Below are positions 16,973-25,116 of a stretch of 44,955 nt of DNA, one piece after another (positions within the stretch are counted from its first letter, which is position 1; every line of letters starts with the position of its first letter). A program made the position numbers and the translations under genes. The stretch is taken from the NCBI GenBank assembly GCA_020849035.1, contig JADLHC010000127.1:1-44955 (forward strand). Reading direction: 5' to 3'. The DNA comes from Planctomycetia bacterium. GTDB lineage: Bacteria; Planctomycetota; MHYJ01; WSZJ01. The notes beneath the pieces are model-generated. The model ran no database searches, was not told the origin of the DNA, and saw only the letters and a program-made list of their open reading frames with translations.

Positions 16973-17983
16973 ATGACCGGACAGGACAACGTTCGCTCGT
17001 TCTTCAAGCAGGTCTTCGGCGGCGCCTGGATCGCGCAGGCGCTTTCGGTGGCGGCGGAACTGGGTCTGGCGGACGAGGTCGCCGCGGGGCCGCAGTCCGC
17101 CGCGGAACTCGCGCGGCGGACCGGCGCGGATGCCGGCTCGCTTCACCGCCTGCTCCGCGCCCTCGCCTCGGCCGGCGTGTTCTCCGAGGACGCCGAGGGG
17201 CGTTTCGCGATGACCCCGCTCGCCGCCCCGCTCCAAGCCGGCATCCCCGGCTCGCAGAAGGCGATGGCCGCCATGATGGGGGCCGAGTTCCACGACGCGT
17301 GGGGCGGCCTCCTCCACTCCGTCCGAACGGGCAAGCCCGGGTTCGACGCGCGCTTCGGCGCACCGTTCTTCGAGTACATGACGGCGCACCCGGAGCGCCA
17401 CGGCGTCTACGACGACGCGATGACCTCGGTGCACGGGCACGAAACCGGCGCCGTGCTCGACGCCGTCGACTTCTCGCGCTTCCGCACCGTCGTGGACGTC
17501 GGCGGCGGGAACGGCTCGGCCCTGGCCGGGATCCTCCGGCGCCACCCCTCCGCCCGCGGCGTGCTGTTCGACCTCCCCGCCGTCGCCGACCGCGCGGCCG
17601 CCGCCCTCGGCCGCGCCGGACTCGCCGGCCGCCTCGACGTCGCCCGCGGGGACTTCTTCGCGGCCGTCCCCCCCGGCGCCGACGCCTACGTCCTCCGGCA
17701 CATCCTGCACGACTGGCAGGATCCCGAGGCCGTCGCCATCCTCCGCAACTGCCGCAGGGCCATGGGCCCCGGAAGCCGCCTCCTCGTCGTCGAGTCGGTC
17801 CTCCCCCCGGGAAACGCGCCGAGCTTCGGCAAGTGGCTGGACCTGATGATGCTCCTGGTCGGCGGCCGCGAACGCACGGCGGAGGAGTTTCGCCGGATCT
17901 TCGATCAGGCGGGGCTGCGCCTGGAGCGGATCGTCCCGACAGCCGCGGAGGTCTGCGTGATCGAGGGGACGACGGCCTCGTAG
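16973..17983 (+). CDS. SAM-dependent O-methyltransferase (Methyltransf_2 type)
   Basis: A 336-aa methyltransferase. Residues ~10-90 form the winged-helix dimerisation domain. The SAM-binding motif I is VDVGGGNGS (174-182). The catalytic region LRHILHDWQD (241-250) contains H246, the usual base. This family methylates hydroxyls on aromatic or polyene metabolites (for example hydroxyneurosporene, acetylserotonin). The substrate is unknown. ATG 16973 follows a GAGGA-rich stretch. It shares orientation and a short gap with the cytochrome gene, so the TetR operator may control both. Confidence 0.9.
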   Translation: MTGQDNVRSFFKQVFGGAWIAQALSVAAELGLADEVAAGPQSAAELARRTGADAGSLHRLLRALASAGVFSEDAEGRFAMTPLAAPLQAGIPGSQKAMAAMMGAEFHDAWGGLLHSVRTGKPGFDARFGAPFFEYMTAHPERHGVYDDAMTSVHGHETGAVLDAVDFSRFRTVVDVGGGNGSALAGILRRHPSARGVLFDLPAVADRAAAALGRAGLAGRLDVARGDFFAAVPPGADAYVLRHILHDWQDPEAVAILRNCRRAMGPGSRLLVVESVLPPGNAPSFGKWLDLMMLLVGGRERTAEEFRRIFDQAGLRLERIVPTAAEVCVIEGTTAS

Positions 17984-18014
17984 GCGCGGCGGCGCCGCCC
18001 CCACCTTTCCCTTT

Positions 18015-18079
18015 CCCTTTTCCGTAACCTGCCGTTCCATCGCCGGGGGACAGGGAAAGGAAAAGGTTCAGGAAAAGGG
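18015..18079. other. Hairpin of pyrimidine/purine tracts after the methyltransferase gene
   Basis: CCCTTTTCC (18015-18023) plus AACCT (18026-18030) pair with AGGTT (18064-18068) plus GGAAAAGGG (18071-18079), with a 2x2 internal loop and a ~33-base apical loop. It lies between the methyltransferase stop (17983) and the isomerase start (18103). It may end or attenuate transcription; there is no U-run. Confidence 0.5.
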
Positions 18080-18102
18080 GCGGCGCTGCGCGCCGCAACG
18101 TC

Positions 18103-18924
18103 ATGCCCTGGTTCGCCTACTCGACCAACGCGTTCCTGCGCACCTCCACGCCGGCGGCCCTTCGCGAAATCGCGAAGCTCGGCTTCGACGGCGCGGAGAT
18201 CCTCGTGGACCGGCCGCACGTGTGGCCGTACGACGAGGTCACCGTCGCGGCGGCGGCCGCGGCGGTGCGGCACACGGGCCTGCGCCTCTCCAACGTGAAC
18301 ATCAACACCGCGATGGGCCTCGACGGCGGCATCTGCCGCGACGGCCCCGGCCCCGCCCTCTCCGACCGCGACCCGGGCCGCGTCGGCGCGCGCATCCGCT
18401 ACACGCAGGCCGCCCTCCGCGCCGCGTGGGCCATCGGCGCCACCGTCGCCAGCGTCACGACCGGGCCCGCCCGCCGAGGGGCGTGGAAGCCGGCGATGGA
18501 AGCGCTGGGGCAGCTGGCCGAGCTCGCGGCGGCCGTCGGCATCCGGCTCGGCGTGGAGTACGAGCCCGGGTTCCTCGTCGGCGACTCGAAGACGCTGCTC
18601 CGGGCGCTGAAGGACGTCGGCCACCCGACGCTGGGGGCGAATCTCGACCTCGGGCACGCGCAGGTCGCGGGCGAAAACCTGGAGAAGACCATCGAGCTGC
18701 TCGCCGGGCGGACATGGAACATCCACGTCGAGGACATCCGGGGGCGCAGGCACCATCACCTGCCGATCGGCGACGGGACCATGCCGTGGCCGAAGATCTC
18801 CGCCGCGCTCGCCCGCACCGGGTACGAGGGGCCGCTCACCCTCGAGCTGTACACCTGCGACAGGAAGCCCGTCGAGGCCGGCCGCAAGTCGCTGAAGAAA
18901 CTCCGCGAGTACTTCCCCGCCTGA
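18103..18924 (+). CDS. Sugar phosphate isomerase/epimerase-like TIM barrel
   Basis: A 273-aa single-domain TIM barrel of the AP-endonuclease-2 fold. Likely metal ligands lie in the strand ends GVEYEPG (~147-153), NLDLGHA (~184-190), NIHVED (~205-210) and LTLELY (~245-250). The family includes xylose isomerase-like, inosose dehydratase and EboE-like proteins, so the substrate cannot be assigned. ATG 18103; no strong ribosome site is visible. A hairpin separates it from the methyltransferase gene, and a perfect terminator-like stem follows the stop. Confidence 0.85.
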   Translation: MPWFAYSTNAFLRTSTPAALREIAKLGFDGAEILVDRPHVWPYDEVTVAAAAAAVRHTGLRLSNVNINTAMGLDGGICRDGPGPALSDRDPGRVGARIRYTQAALRAAWAIGATVASVTTGPARRGAWKPAMEALGQLAELAAAVGIRLGVEYEPGFLVGDSKTLLRALKDVGHPTLGANLDLGHAQVAGENLEKTIELLAGRTWNIHVEDIRGRRHHHLPIGDGTMPWPKISAALARTGYEGPLTLELYTCDRKPVEAGRKSLKKLREYFPA

Positions 18925-18930
18925 GATAGA

Positions 18931-18959
18931 GGGAGGCGCGAGCCGCGCCCGCGCCTCCC
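18931..18959. terminator. Bidirectional terminator hairpin between convergent genes
   Basis: A perfect 10-bp inverted repeat, GGGAGGCGCG (18931-18940) and CGCGCCTCCC (18950-18959), with a 9-base loop. It starts 7 bases after the isomerase stop and lies 17 bases beyond the thioredoxin stop on the other strand. No U-tract, but position and perfect stem support termination in both directions. Confidence 0.75.
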
Positions 18960-18975
18960 CGTGTCGACGGCCGTC

Positions 18976-19941
18976 CTACTCGCCCTTCTTGTCCTTCATC
19001 TGCTGGATCTGCTCCAGGATGTCCGGCACCCGCGCGGCCCACTCGCTGTCCGGGTAGTCCTTCGCCATCTGCTCGAACGCCTTCGCCGCCGCGTCGAGGT
19101 CGCCGTCGATGTCCGCGAGGAGCGCCGCGAGCCAGAACGCCGCCTCCGCCGCCGCGTCGGACTTCGGGTACGCCTTCACGATCTCCGCGAACATCCCGCG
19201 CGCCTTCTCCATGTCCTCGCCCGCGTCCAGCCGCCCCGCCGCCAGGGCGAGGTTGTCGTTGTGACCCGCCTTGTTCTCCGGATCCCAGCCCTTCAGCTTC
19301 TCCTGCGCCGCCTTCACGCCGTCCACGTCGTTCGCGCCGGCGCTGTGCTTGCCCATCTCCCACCAGGCCTCGAGCGCGAGCTTCTTCGAGTTGTCCGCGT
19401 CCCCGTCCACCACCGCTTTCAGGTGCGGCTCCGCCTCGTCCCAGTTGTCCGCCGCCGCCCACACCTGCCCCGCCGCGAGGTGGCTCGCCAGATCCTTCCC
19501 GTCCTTCTTCAGCGCCTCCTCCGCAGCCACCAGCTTCTTCCCGTTCGCCTGGATCTCCTTCACCGCCTTCAGGTACGGCGCGGCGGGGAGGAACCCGACG
19601 ATGCGGCCGACGACGCGGCCGTCGCCGTCGAGGAACAGCAGAGCCGGGATCCCCTCGACGTTCATCTTTGTGGCGAGTTCCTCGTTCTTGTCCTTGTCCA
19701 TCCGGAGGTTCACGAACGTCTCGTCGAGGTACTTCTTCACGTCGGCGTCCGAATAGGTCTCCGCCTCGAGCTTCTTGCACCAGCCGCACCAGTCCGCCGT
19801 CCAGTCCACCTGCACCAGCTTCCCCGACTTCTTGCCCAGCTCCAGCGCGCCCTTGTAATCCTCCATGATCCAGCCGGACTCGTCGGCGCGGGCGGTGCCG
19901 GCGGCAAGCGCGACGAACAGCACGGGGGCGATCAGACGCAT
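18976..19941 (-). CDS. Periplasmic thioredoxin-TPR protein
   Basis: A 321-aa secreted protein. The signal peptide spans residues 1-~19 (cleavage near ARA-DE). A thioredoxin domain (~25-130) has the active site WCGWCK with C52 and C55, and the cis-Pro in GIPAL near 98. Residues ~150-315 form TPR-like helical repeats ending in a tetratricopeptide-like FEQMAKDYPDSEWA segment. It probably reduces or isomerises disulfides in the periplasm, with the TPR part binding a partner. ATG 19941, with GGAG nine bases upstream. It converges on the isomerase gene over a shared terminator. Confidence 0.92.
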   Translation of the reverse strand: MRLIAPVLFVALAAGTARADESGWIMEDYKGALELGKKSGKLVQVDWTADWCGWCKKLEAETYSDADVKKYLDETFVNLRMDKDKNEELATKMNVEGIPALLFLDGDGRVVGRIVGFLPAAPYLKAVKEIQANGKKLVAAEEALKKDGKDLASHLAAGQVWAAADNWDEAEPHLKAVVDGDADNSKKLALEAWWEMGKHSAGANDVDGVKAAQEKLKGWDPENKAGHNDNLALAAGRLDAGEDMEKARGMFAEIVKAYPKSDAAAEAAFWLAALLADIDGDLDAAAKAFEQMAKDYPDSEWAARVPDILEQIQQMKDKKGE

Positions 19942-20406
19942 CGAGAGGGGCTCCTGAGCTGGCCGCGCGCGGTTCTGATCCGGGCGCGGCGGGTTGTTGG
20001 TATGGTGTCCATCGGGCGCGGAACTCTACCACGAGGCAGATGCCGCGACCGCCGGGAGAGTGAACGCGCGGGGATGAAGCGGCATTCCTCGATCCGGGGA
20101 AGACCCACCAGGAATTCCGCCCGCAGGGGATTGATCCTCCCCGTGTTCCTCTCCATGCTCCGCGATTTCGCGCCGTCGCCGACAATCAGCGCGCGTCCGC
20201 TCGTGCGGTTCTATTCGAGATCGCCGCAATGCTCTCGACCCTCTCCCTGAACTTCGGCGGCAGCTGCGCTTCATCCCGCCCCCGGCCCAAGTCCGAACCT
20301 TTCGGCAGGAGTTCCGCATAGATATCATGCCGCGTCCCCGACCGGCTCCCCAGCGACGACGCGAGATGGGAGAGGGAGAGGGGAAGGGAAAGGGAGAGAA
20401 CAGAAC
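19942..20406. other. 465-base gap before valS; degenerate coding-like segment on minus strand
   Basis: No intact gene is supported. From about 20345 to the stop at 20186 the minus strand reads as protein with G/C at third positions (for example HDIYAELLPKGSDLG, then LPPKFRERVESIAAI). There is no ATG in frame, and the frame runs back toward the valS start. This may be a gene remnant or a small gene with an unusual start. A purine-rich stretch (about 20366-20400: GGGAGAGGGAGAGG and similar) precedes valS and includes its probable ribosome site. Confidence 0.35.
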
Positions 20407-23100
20407 ATGGCTTTGGACATTCCGACCCGTTTCGAGCCCGCCAGGCGCGAGGCCGAAATCTACGCCGGCTGGAAGAAGGCCGGCCGCTTCACCGCCAACC
20501 CCGCCTCCCCGAAAACGCCCTTCGTCATCGTCATCCCGCCCCCCAACGTCACCGGCTCCCTGCACATGGGGCACTGCCTCAACAACACGCTCCAGGACAT
20601 CCTCACCCGCTGGAAGCGCATGTCCGGGTTCGAGACGCTCTGGCTCCCCGGCACGGACCACGCCGGCATCGCGACGCAGAACGTGGTCGAGAAGGAGCTG
20701 CGCAAGGAGAAGACGAACCGCCACGCGCTCGGCCGCGAAAAGTTCCTGGAGCGGGTGTGGGCGTGGAAGGAGCAGTACGGCAACACGATCCTCATGCAGC
20801 TCGAGCGCATGGGATGCTCCTGCGACTGGACGCGGACGCGCTTCACGATGGACGCACCGTATTCGCAGGCGATCCGCGTGGCGTTCGTGCAGCTCTACAA
20901 GAAGGGGCTGATCTACAAGGGCAAGCGGATCATCAACTGGTGCCCGCGCTGCACGACGGCGCTGTCGGACATCGAGCTGCGGGACCAGCCGGACGACAAG
21001 GGGAAGCTGTACCACATCCGGTACCCGATCGTGGGCGGCGGCGAGCTGACGGTCGCGACGACGCGGCCGGAGACGATGCTGGGCGACACGGCGGTCGCCG
21101 TGCATCCCGACGACGCGCGGTACAAGGCGATCGTGGGGAAGAAGATCAGGCTGCCGCTCGTCGGGCGCGAGATCCCGGTCGTGGCGGACGCGTTCGTGGA
21201 CCCGAAATTCGGCACCGGCGCGGTCAAGGTCACGCCGGCGCACGACCCCAACGACTACGAGTGCAGCCAGCGCAACAACCTCGAGGCGATCTGCGTGATG
21301 GACGAGCGGGGCATGATGAACGCCAACGCGGGGCGCTTCGCGGGCATCGAGCGGTTCGAGGCGAGGAAACAGGTCGTCGCCGCCCTCGAGGCCGAGGGGT
21401 TCCTCACCGGCACCACCGACCACGTCGTCCCCCTCGCCGTCTGCGACCGCTGCGACACCATCGTCGAGCCGTCCCTTTCCGACCAGTGGTTCGTGAAGAT
21501 GAAGCCGCTCGCCGCCCCGGCCGCCGAGGCGGTGCGCAGCGGCCGCGTGAAGTTCGTGCCGGAGCGCTGGACGAAGATCTACCTCGACTGGGTGGACAAC
21601 ACGCGCGACTGGTGCGTCTCCCGGCAGCTCTGGTGGGGGCACCAGATCCCCGCGTGGCGGTGCCTGGACTGCAACGCGTACACGGTGGAGATCGCCGACC
21701 CGAAGAACTGCGCCCACTGCGGCAGCGCGTCCGTGAAACAGGAGGAGGACGTCCTCGACACCTGGTTCTCCAGCGGCCTCTGGCCGTTCGCGACGCTCGG
21801 CTGGCCGGAGAAAACCGCGGACCTCGCCAAGTTCTACCCCACGTCCGTCCTCGCGACCGACCGCGGCATCATCTACCTCTGGGTCGCCCGCATGATCATG
21901 AACGGCCTCGAGTTCATGGGGAAGGAGCCGTACCACACCGTCGTCATCCACCCCACGATCATGACGGACGACGGGAAGCGGATGTCCAAGTCCAAGGGCA
22001 CCGGCATTGATCCGCTCACGCTCCTCGACTCCTACGGCGCCGACGCGACGCGCTTCGCCATGAGCCGCCTCGTCACCACGTCGCAGGACATGCGCTTCGG
22101 CACGAACATCTCGAAGACCAAGGGTGAAGAAGGCCAGCGCTTCATGACGAAGATGTTCAACGCCGCCCGCTTCGTCCTCATGTCCCTCGACGGCGCGGAC
22201 AAGGCCGGCGCGCTCGCCGGCGCCGCGGCGCTCGCCAACGGCGACGCGATCCCCGGGCTCGCGTTCGAGGACCGCTGGATCCTCTCGCGCCTGAACACGA
22301 CGATCCGCGCGGTGGACGCCGCGCTGCAGAGGTACGAATTCGGCGACGCCGCCGCGCAGCTCTACGCGTTCGCGTGGTTCGAGTACTGCGACTGGTACAT
22401 CGAGCTGGCGAAACCGCGCCTGGCGCGCCCCGACGGCGCCGCGGCGCGTGCGACGCTGTTGCACGTGCTGGATTCGCTCACGCGGCTCCTCCACCCGATC
22501 ATGCCGTTCGTCACCGAGGAGATCTGGCAGTCCCTCCGCGCCTTCGACCCGAAGCGCGAGGACAGCGTCATGATCGCCGCGTGGCCCAAAGCCGACGCCG
22601 CCCGAGTGGACCTCGACATCGAAAAGACCGCAGGGACGCTGATGGAGATCGTCCGCGCCGTCCGCGACGTCCGCGCCAAGTACAACATCCCGCCCAAGCA
22701 GGCCCTCGCCGCCGCCCTGTCGGCCCCCGACGCCACGACGGCAAAGGCCCTCGCGGGACACGCGCAGCTCGTGCAGGACTCGGCAAACCTCACCAAACTC
22801 GACATCGGCGCCGGCATCGCCCCTCCCCCGTCCTCCGCCACCCAGGTCGTCGCCGGCTCCCAACTCTTCATCCCCCTCGCCGGCCTCGTCGACCCCGCCA
22901 AGGAGAAGGAACGCCTCGAGGGCGCGAAGAAGAAGGCCGCCGACCAGGCCGCGAGCATCCGCAGGAAGCTCGAGGACGAGAAGTTCGTCAAGAACGCGCC
23001 CGAGGAGCTCGTGGCCAAGGAGCGCGCGCGCCTCGAGGAGTTCGACGAGCAGATCGCGAAGGTGGAGAAGAGTCTGGAAGAGCTGAAGAACTGGAAGTGA
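20407..23100 (+). CDS. valS: Valyl-tRNA synthetase
   Basis: An 897-aa class I synthetase that charges tRNA-Val with valine. PPPNVTGSLHMGH (44-56) carries the HIGH-type motif (H53-H56) in its ValS-typical setting. KRMSKS is at 524-529. DWCVSRQLWWGHQIP is the standard ValS/IleS segment after the editing (CP1) domain, and the C-terminal ~65 residues form the coiled coil characteristic of ValS. All parts are present and the length is normal. ATG 20407; a GGGAGAG stretch lies ~10 bases upstream. Nearest genes appear unrelated. Confidence 0.98.
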   Translation: MALDIPTRFEPARREAEIYAGWKKAGRFTANPASPKTPFVIVIPPPNVTGSLHMGHCLNNTLQDILTRWKRMSGFETLWLPGTDHAGIATQNVVEKELRKEKTNRHALGREKFLERVWAWKEQYGNTILMQLERMGCSCDWTRTRFTMDAPYSQAIRVAFVQLYKKGLIYKGKRIINWCPRCTTALSDIELRDQPDDKGKLYHIRYPIVGGGELTVATTRPETMLGDTAVAVHPDDARYKAIVGKKIRLPLVGREIPVVADAFVDPKFGTGAVKVTPAHDPNDYECSQRNNLEAICVMDERGMMNANAGRFAGIERFEARKQVVAALEAEGFLTGTTDHVVPLAVCDRCDTIVEPSLSDQWFVKMKPLAAPAAEAVRSGRVKFVPERWTKIYLDWVDNTRDWCVSRQLWWGHQIPAWRCLDCNAYTVEIADPKNCAHCGSASVKQEEDVLDTWFSSGLWPFATLGWPEKTADLAKFYPTSVLATDRGIIYLWVARMIMNGLEFMGKEPYHTVVIHPTIMTDDGKRMSKSKGTGIDPLTLLDSYGADATRFAMSRLVTTSQDMRFGTNISKTKGEEGQRFMTKMFNAARFVLMSLDGADKAGALAGAAALANGDAIPGLAFEDRWILSRLNTTIRAVDAALQRYEFGDAAAQLYAFAWFEYCDWYIELAKPRLARPDGAAARATLLHVLDSLTRLLHPIMPFVTEEIWQSLRAFDPKREDSVMIAAWPKADAARVDLDIEKTAGTLMEIVRAVRDVRAKYNIPPKQALAAALSAPDATTAKALAGHAQLVQDSANLTKLDIGAGIAPPPSSATQVVAGSQLFIPLAGLVDPAKEKERLEGAKKKAADQAASIRRKLEDEKFVKNAPEELVAKERARLEEFDEQIAKVEKSLEELKNWK

Positions 23101-23180
23101 CCGCCAATTCCAAAGCTTGTAGGCTCTTCATCGCTTTGCCCACCCACCCTGACTCGTCTGAACACCGACCGGAGCAAGTC

Positions 23181-23564
23181 ATGCAGCTCGAGTTCCTTGC
23201 TGACGGCTCAGAGGATTGCCCGCTGATTCGCCTATTCGGGTTCTCGGTGGAAGATCTCAGGCAACTCTGTTCCGTGTTCCAGACCTGCTCGCGCTCACCA
23301 GCCGGATCACATCTCCAGCTTCACTCGCAGCCCTTCGTAGCTTCGATTCGGGGCTGTACGCTGACACTTTCTGTCGGAGCGCACTCGCTCGGCGTCCAGC
23401 GAACCGGCCGGCCGGCGGAGTTCATCTGTATTCTTGACCCGGAGTCCTGGATTGAGGCCCGTGAGCGAGCAGAAACCCTCCTGGACCCCATCGCGGAGAG
23501 CGCGTACCAATGGATCTGCGATGGCGACGTGAAGTTACTGCTCTCCAAGTCCGGGCAGTGGTAG
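23181..23564 (+). CDS. 127-aa conserved-looking protein of unknown function
   Basis: A 127-aa protein that starts MQLEFLADGSEDCPLIRLFGF and ends in a KLLLSKSGQW-type motif. It has beta-strand-like segments and no signal peptide. I recall similar small proteins (DCPLIRL near the start, LLLS.xG.W at the end) in planctomycete genomes, but cannot name a domain. ATG 23181 has GGAG six bases upstream. Third codon positions are clearly less G+C-rich than in valS, and the same holds for the toxin-antitoxin genes nearby, suggesting a transferred island. Confidence 0.7.
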   Translation: MQLEFLADGSEDCPLIRLFGFSVEDLRQLCSVFQTCSRSPAGSHLQLHSQPFVASIRGCTLTLSVGAHSLGVQRTGRPAEFICILDPESWIEARERAETLLDPIAESAYQWICDGDVKLLLSKSGQW

Positions 23565-23815
23565 AGGAGTCGAGAATCTCGAGGAACTGAGAACCGCGCT
23601 GGCGCTCAACGTGCACGGCGTGACGGAGTTCGCAAACCTCTGCTGTTCACCTGCGAAGTAGTCCAAGCCGGGGAGCCTCTTCCTCGATTTGAGTCTGGAG
23701 CGCGTAGAGTTGAAGTTGCAGGTGCTTTGCCACAGCTTGCAGGTCACACGTCCGACTGTGGTTTCGATCACTTCGGCTGTTGCGTTTATTGCGAATAATT
23801 GCTAGTCTCCACCCC
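23565..23815. other. 251-base gap, relatively A+T-rich; probable toxin-antitoxin promoter
   Basis: No gene is supported. Near its right end TTGC occurs at 23780, 23789 and 23799 within an A+T-rich run, spaced 9-10 bases. This could be the antitoxin operator and promoter. A minus-strand helix-like stretch ending near 23647 has no good start and may be a remnant. Confidence 0.35.
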
Positions 23816-24265
23816 ATGAACACTACGCTCCTCAGCCACACCCCCGTCTCCCCCACCCCCGACGAGTCCACGCTCGCCAAGGACTCCAGCCGACGGCTGG
23901 CCCCATTCCTCGCGAAGCCGCTCAAGGTGCAGCTCCCCGACTCGAGGGACACCGTCTCCCTGCCGGCGTCCGCCGTGCGCCTCCTCGTCGAATTGCTGGC
24001 CGAGATGGCGGAAGGAAACGCGGTCACGCTCATCCCCATTCATGCGGAGTTGACCACCCAGCAGGCCGCGGATCTGCTTGGCATCTCCCGCCCGTTTCTC
24101 ATCGGGCTCCTCGAGGACGGAAAGCTCCCGTTTCGAAAGGTCGGCACGCACCGTCGCGTCCTCTACGCAGACCTCATGCGGTTCAAGACCGCGATCGACC
24201 TGAGCCGCAAGGAGGCGCTCGACAAGCTGGCGAGCGAAGCCCAGGACCTCGGACTCGGGTACTGA
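23816..24265 (+). CDS. Antitoxin with excisionase-type HTH domain
   Basis: A 149-aa protein. Residues ~78-125 form an excisionase/MerR-like winged helix: LTTQQAADLLGISRPFLIGLL, then KLPFRKVGTHRRVLYADL. Such HTH proteins pair with PIN-domain toxins; the HTH autoregulates the operon and other segments neutralise the toxin. Start ATG 23816; the next gene begins at its last stop base (TGATG). The N-terminal ~75 residues include a short helical stretch (VRLLVELLAEMAEG). Codon use is less G+C-rich than in core genes. Confidence 0.88.
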   Translation: MNTTLLSHTPVSPTPDESTLAKDSSRRLAPFLAKPLKVQLPDSRDTVSLPASAVRLLVELLAEMAEGNAVTLIPIHAELTTQQAADLLGISRPFLIGLLEDGKLPFRKVGTHRRVLYADLMRFKTAIDLSRKEALDKLASEAQDLGLGY

Positions 24266-24837
24266 TGTTCGCGACCTTCACGGCGCTCTATGACTCGTGC
24301 GTCCTCTATCCGGCGCCTCTGCGTGATCTGCTCATGCGCCTGGCCATGACCGACCTCTTCCGGGCCCGATGGTCGCGAGACATCCATGAAGAATGGATCC
24401 GAAGCGTCCTGCGCGACCGGCCCGACCTGACCCGCGAGCGGCTGGAGAGGACGCGGGACCTGATGGATGCGCACGTCCGGGATTGCGTCGTCTCAGGCTA
24501 CGAGTCCTTGATTCCGGGACTCCAGCTCCCCGACGAGGACGACCGCCACGTCCTGGCCGCGGCCGTCAAGGCGGGGGCCTCGGTCATCGTTACTTACAAC
24601 GTCGCCGACTACCCCGAGGCCGCACTCTCCCGTTTCGGTATCGAGGCACAGCACCCGGACGTCTTTCTCACGCACCTGCTTGACCTGGCACCCGGAGCAG
24701 TGGTCGCAGCCGCCCGGGACCAGCGCGCGGCGCTGAGGAATCCGCCGCTCAGCGTGGAGGACTTCCTCGACGCGCTGGCGAGGCAGCAGCTCGCGGAGAC
24801 CGTGAAGCGGCTCGGAGAGTTCGCCGCACTGCTCTGA
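24265..24837 (+). CDS. PIN-domain toxin (VapC-like, PIN_3 type)
   Basis: A 190-aa PIN-domain protein. Catalytic acidic residues typical of PIN ribonucleases are present: D10 in ALYDSCVLYP, E42/E43, D93 in the DDRHVLAAA helix, and D115 in TYNVADYP. VapC-type toxins cleave RNA (tRNA or rRNA) to halt translation; the target here is unknown. ATG 24265 overlaps the antitoxin stop by one base, giving strict coupling. The open frame continues past its TGA into a pentapeptide-repeat segment. Confidence 0.92.
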   Translation: MFATFTALYDSCVLYPAPLRDLLMRLAMTDLFRARWSRDIHEEWIRSVLRDRPDLTRERLERTRDLMDAHVRDCVVSGYESLIPGLQLPDEDDRHVLAAAVKAGASVIVTYNVADYPEAALSRFGIEAQHPDVFLTHLLDLAPGAVVAAARDQRAALRNPPLSVEDFLDALARQQLAETVKRLGEFAALL

Positions 24838-24900
24838 TCGGTCGAAGTCCAGGGTTGCGTAACCCATGAGTACTCGGTCCCGGAGGCTGAGTGCGGGGAC

Positions 24901-25059
24901 TTGCAGCGGGCCGACCTGCGCCGCGTCAACCTGCTCGGCGCGAATGTCCGTGGCGCAGACTGGTACCTCGTGGACCTCCGCGGCGCGACTTACTCTCGCG
25001 ATCAGGAAGAGCACTTCCGACGGTGCCGTGCCATCCTCGGCCCCGGGGAGCGCGCCTGA
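24901..25059 (+). pseudogene. Pentapeptide-repeat protein remnant or small gene with TTG start
   Basis: The frame encodes ADLRRVNLLGANVRGADWYL and then a DLRGA / HFRRC / AIL ending, the usual A(D/N)Lxx repeat and tail of small pentapeptide-repeat proteins. It stays in the frame of the PIN toxin and is open from the toxin's TGA (24835-24837) to its own TGA (25057-25059). No ATG or GTG is in frame; TTG 24901 is the only plausible start. It may be a truncated gene, a fusion cut by the toxin stop, or a real small gene. Confidence 0.45.
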
Positions 25060-25116
25060 GCCGCGAACAGGAGGAGCGCGACCGGACCTGCGCGCCCTCC
25101 CCGGCGCGGCGCCCGA

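Noticed and set aside
19932-20156. 74-codon minus-strand frame between the thioredoxin gene and valS
   Set aside because: Arg/Pro-rich with no domain or good ribosome site; not supported as a gene.
23647-23770. Minus-strand helix-like stretch (AVAKHLQLQLYALQ) before the antitoxin gene
   Set aside because: No usable start and only ~35 codons look protein-like; at most a remnant.
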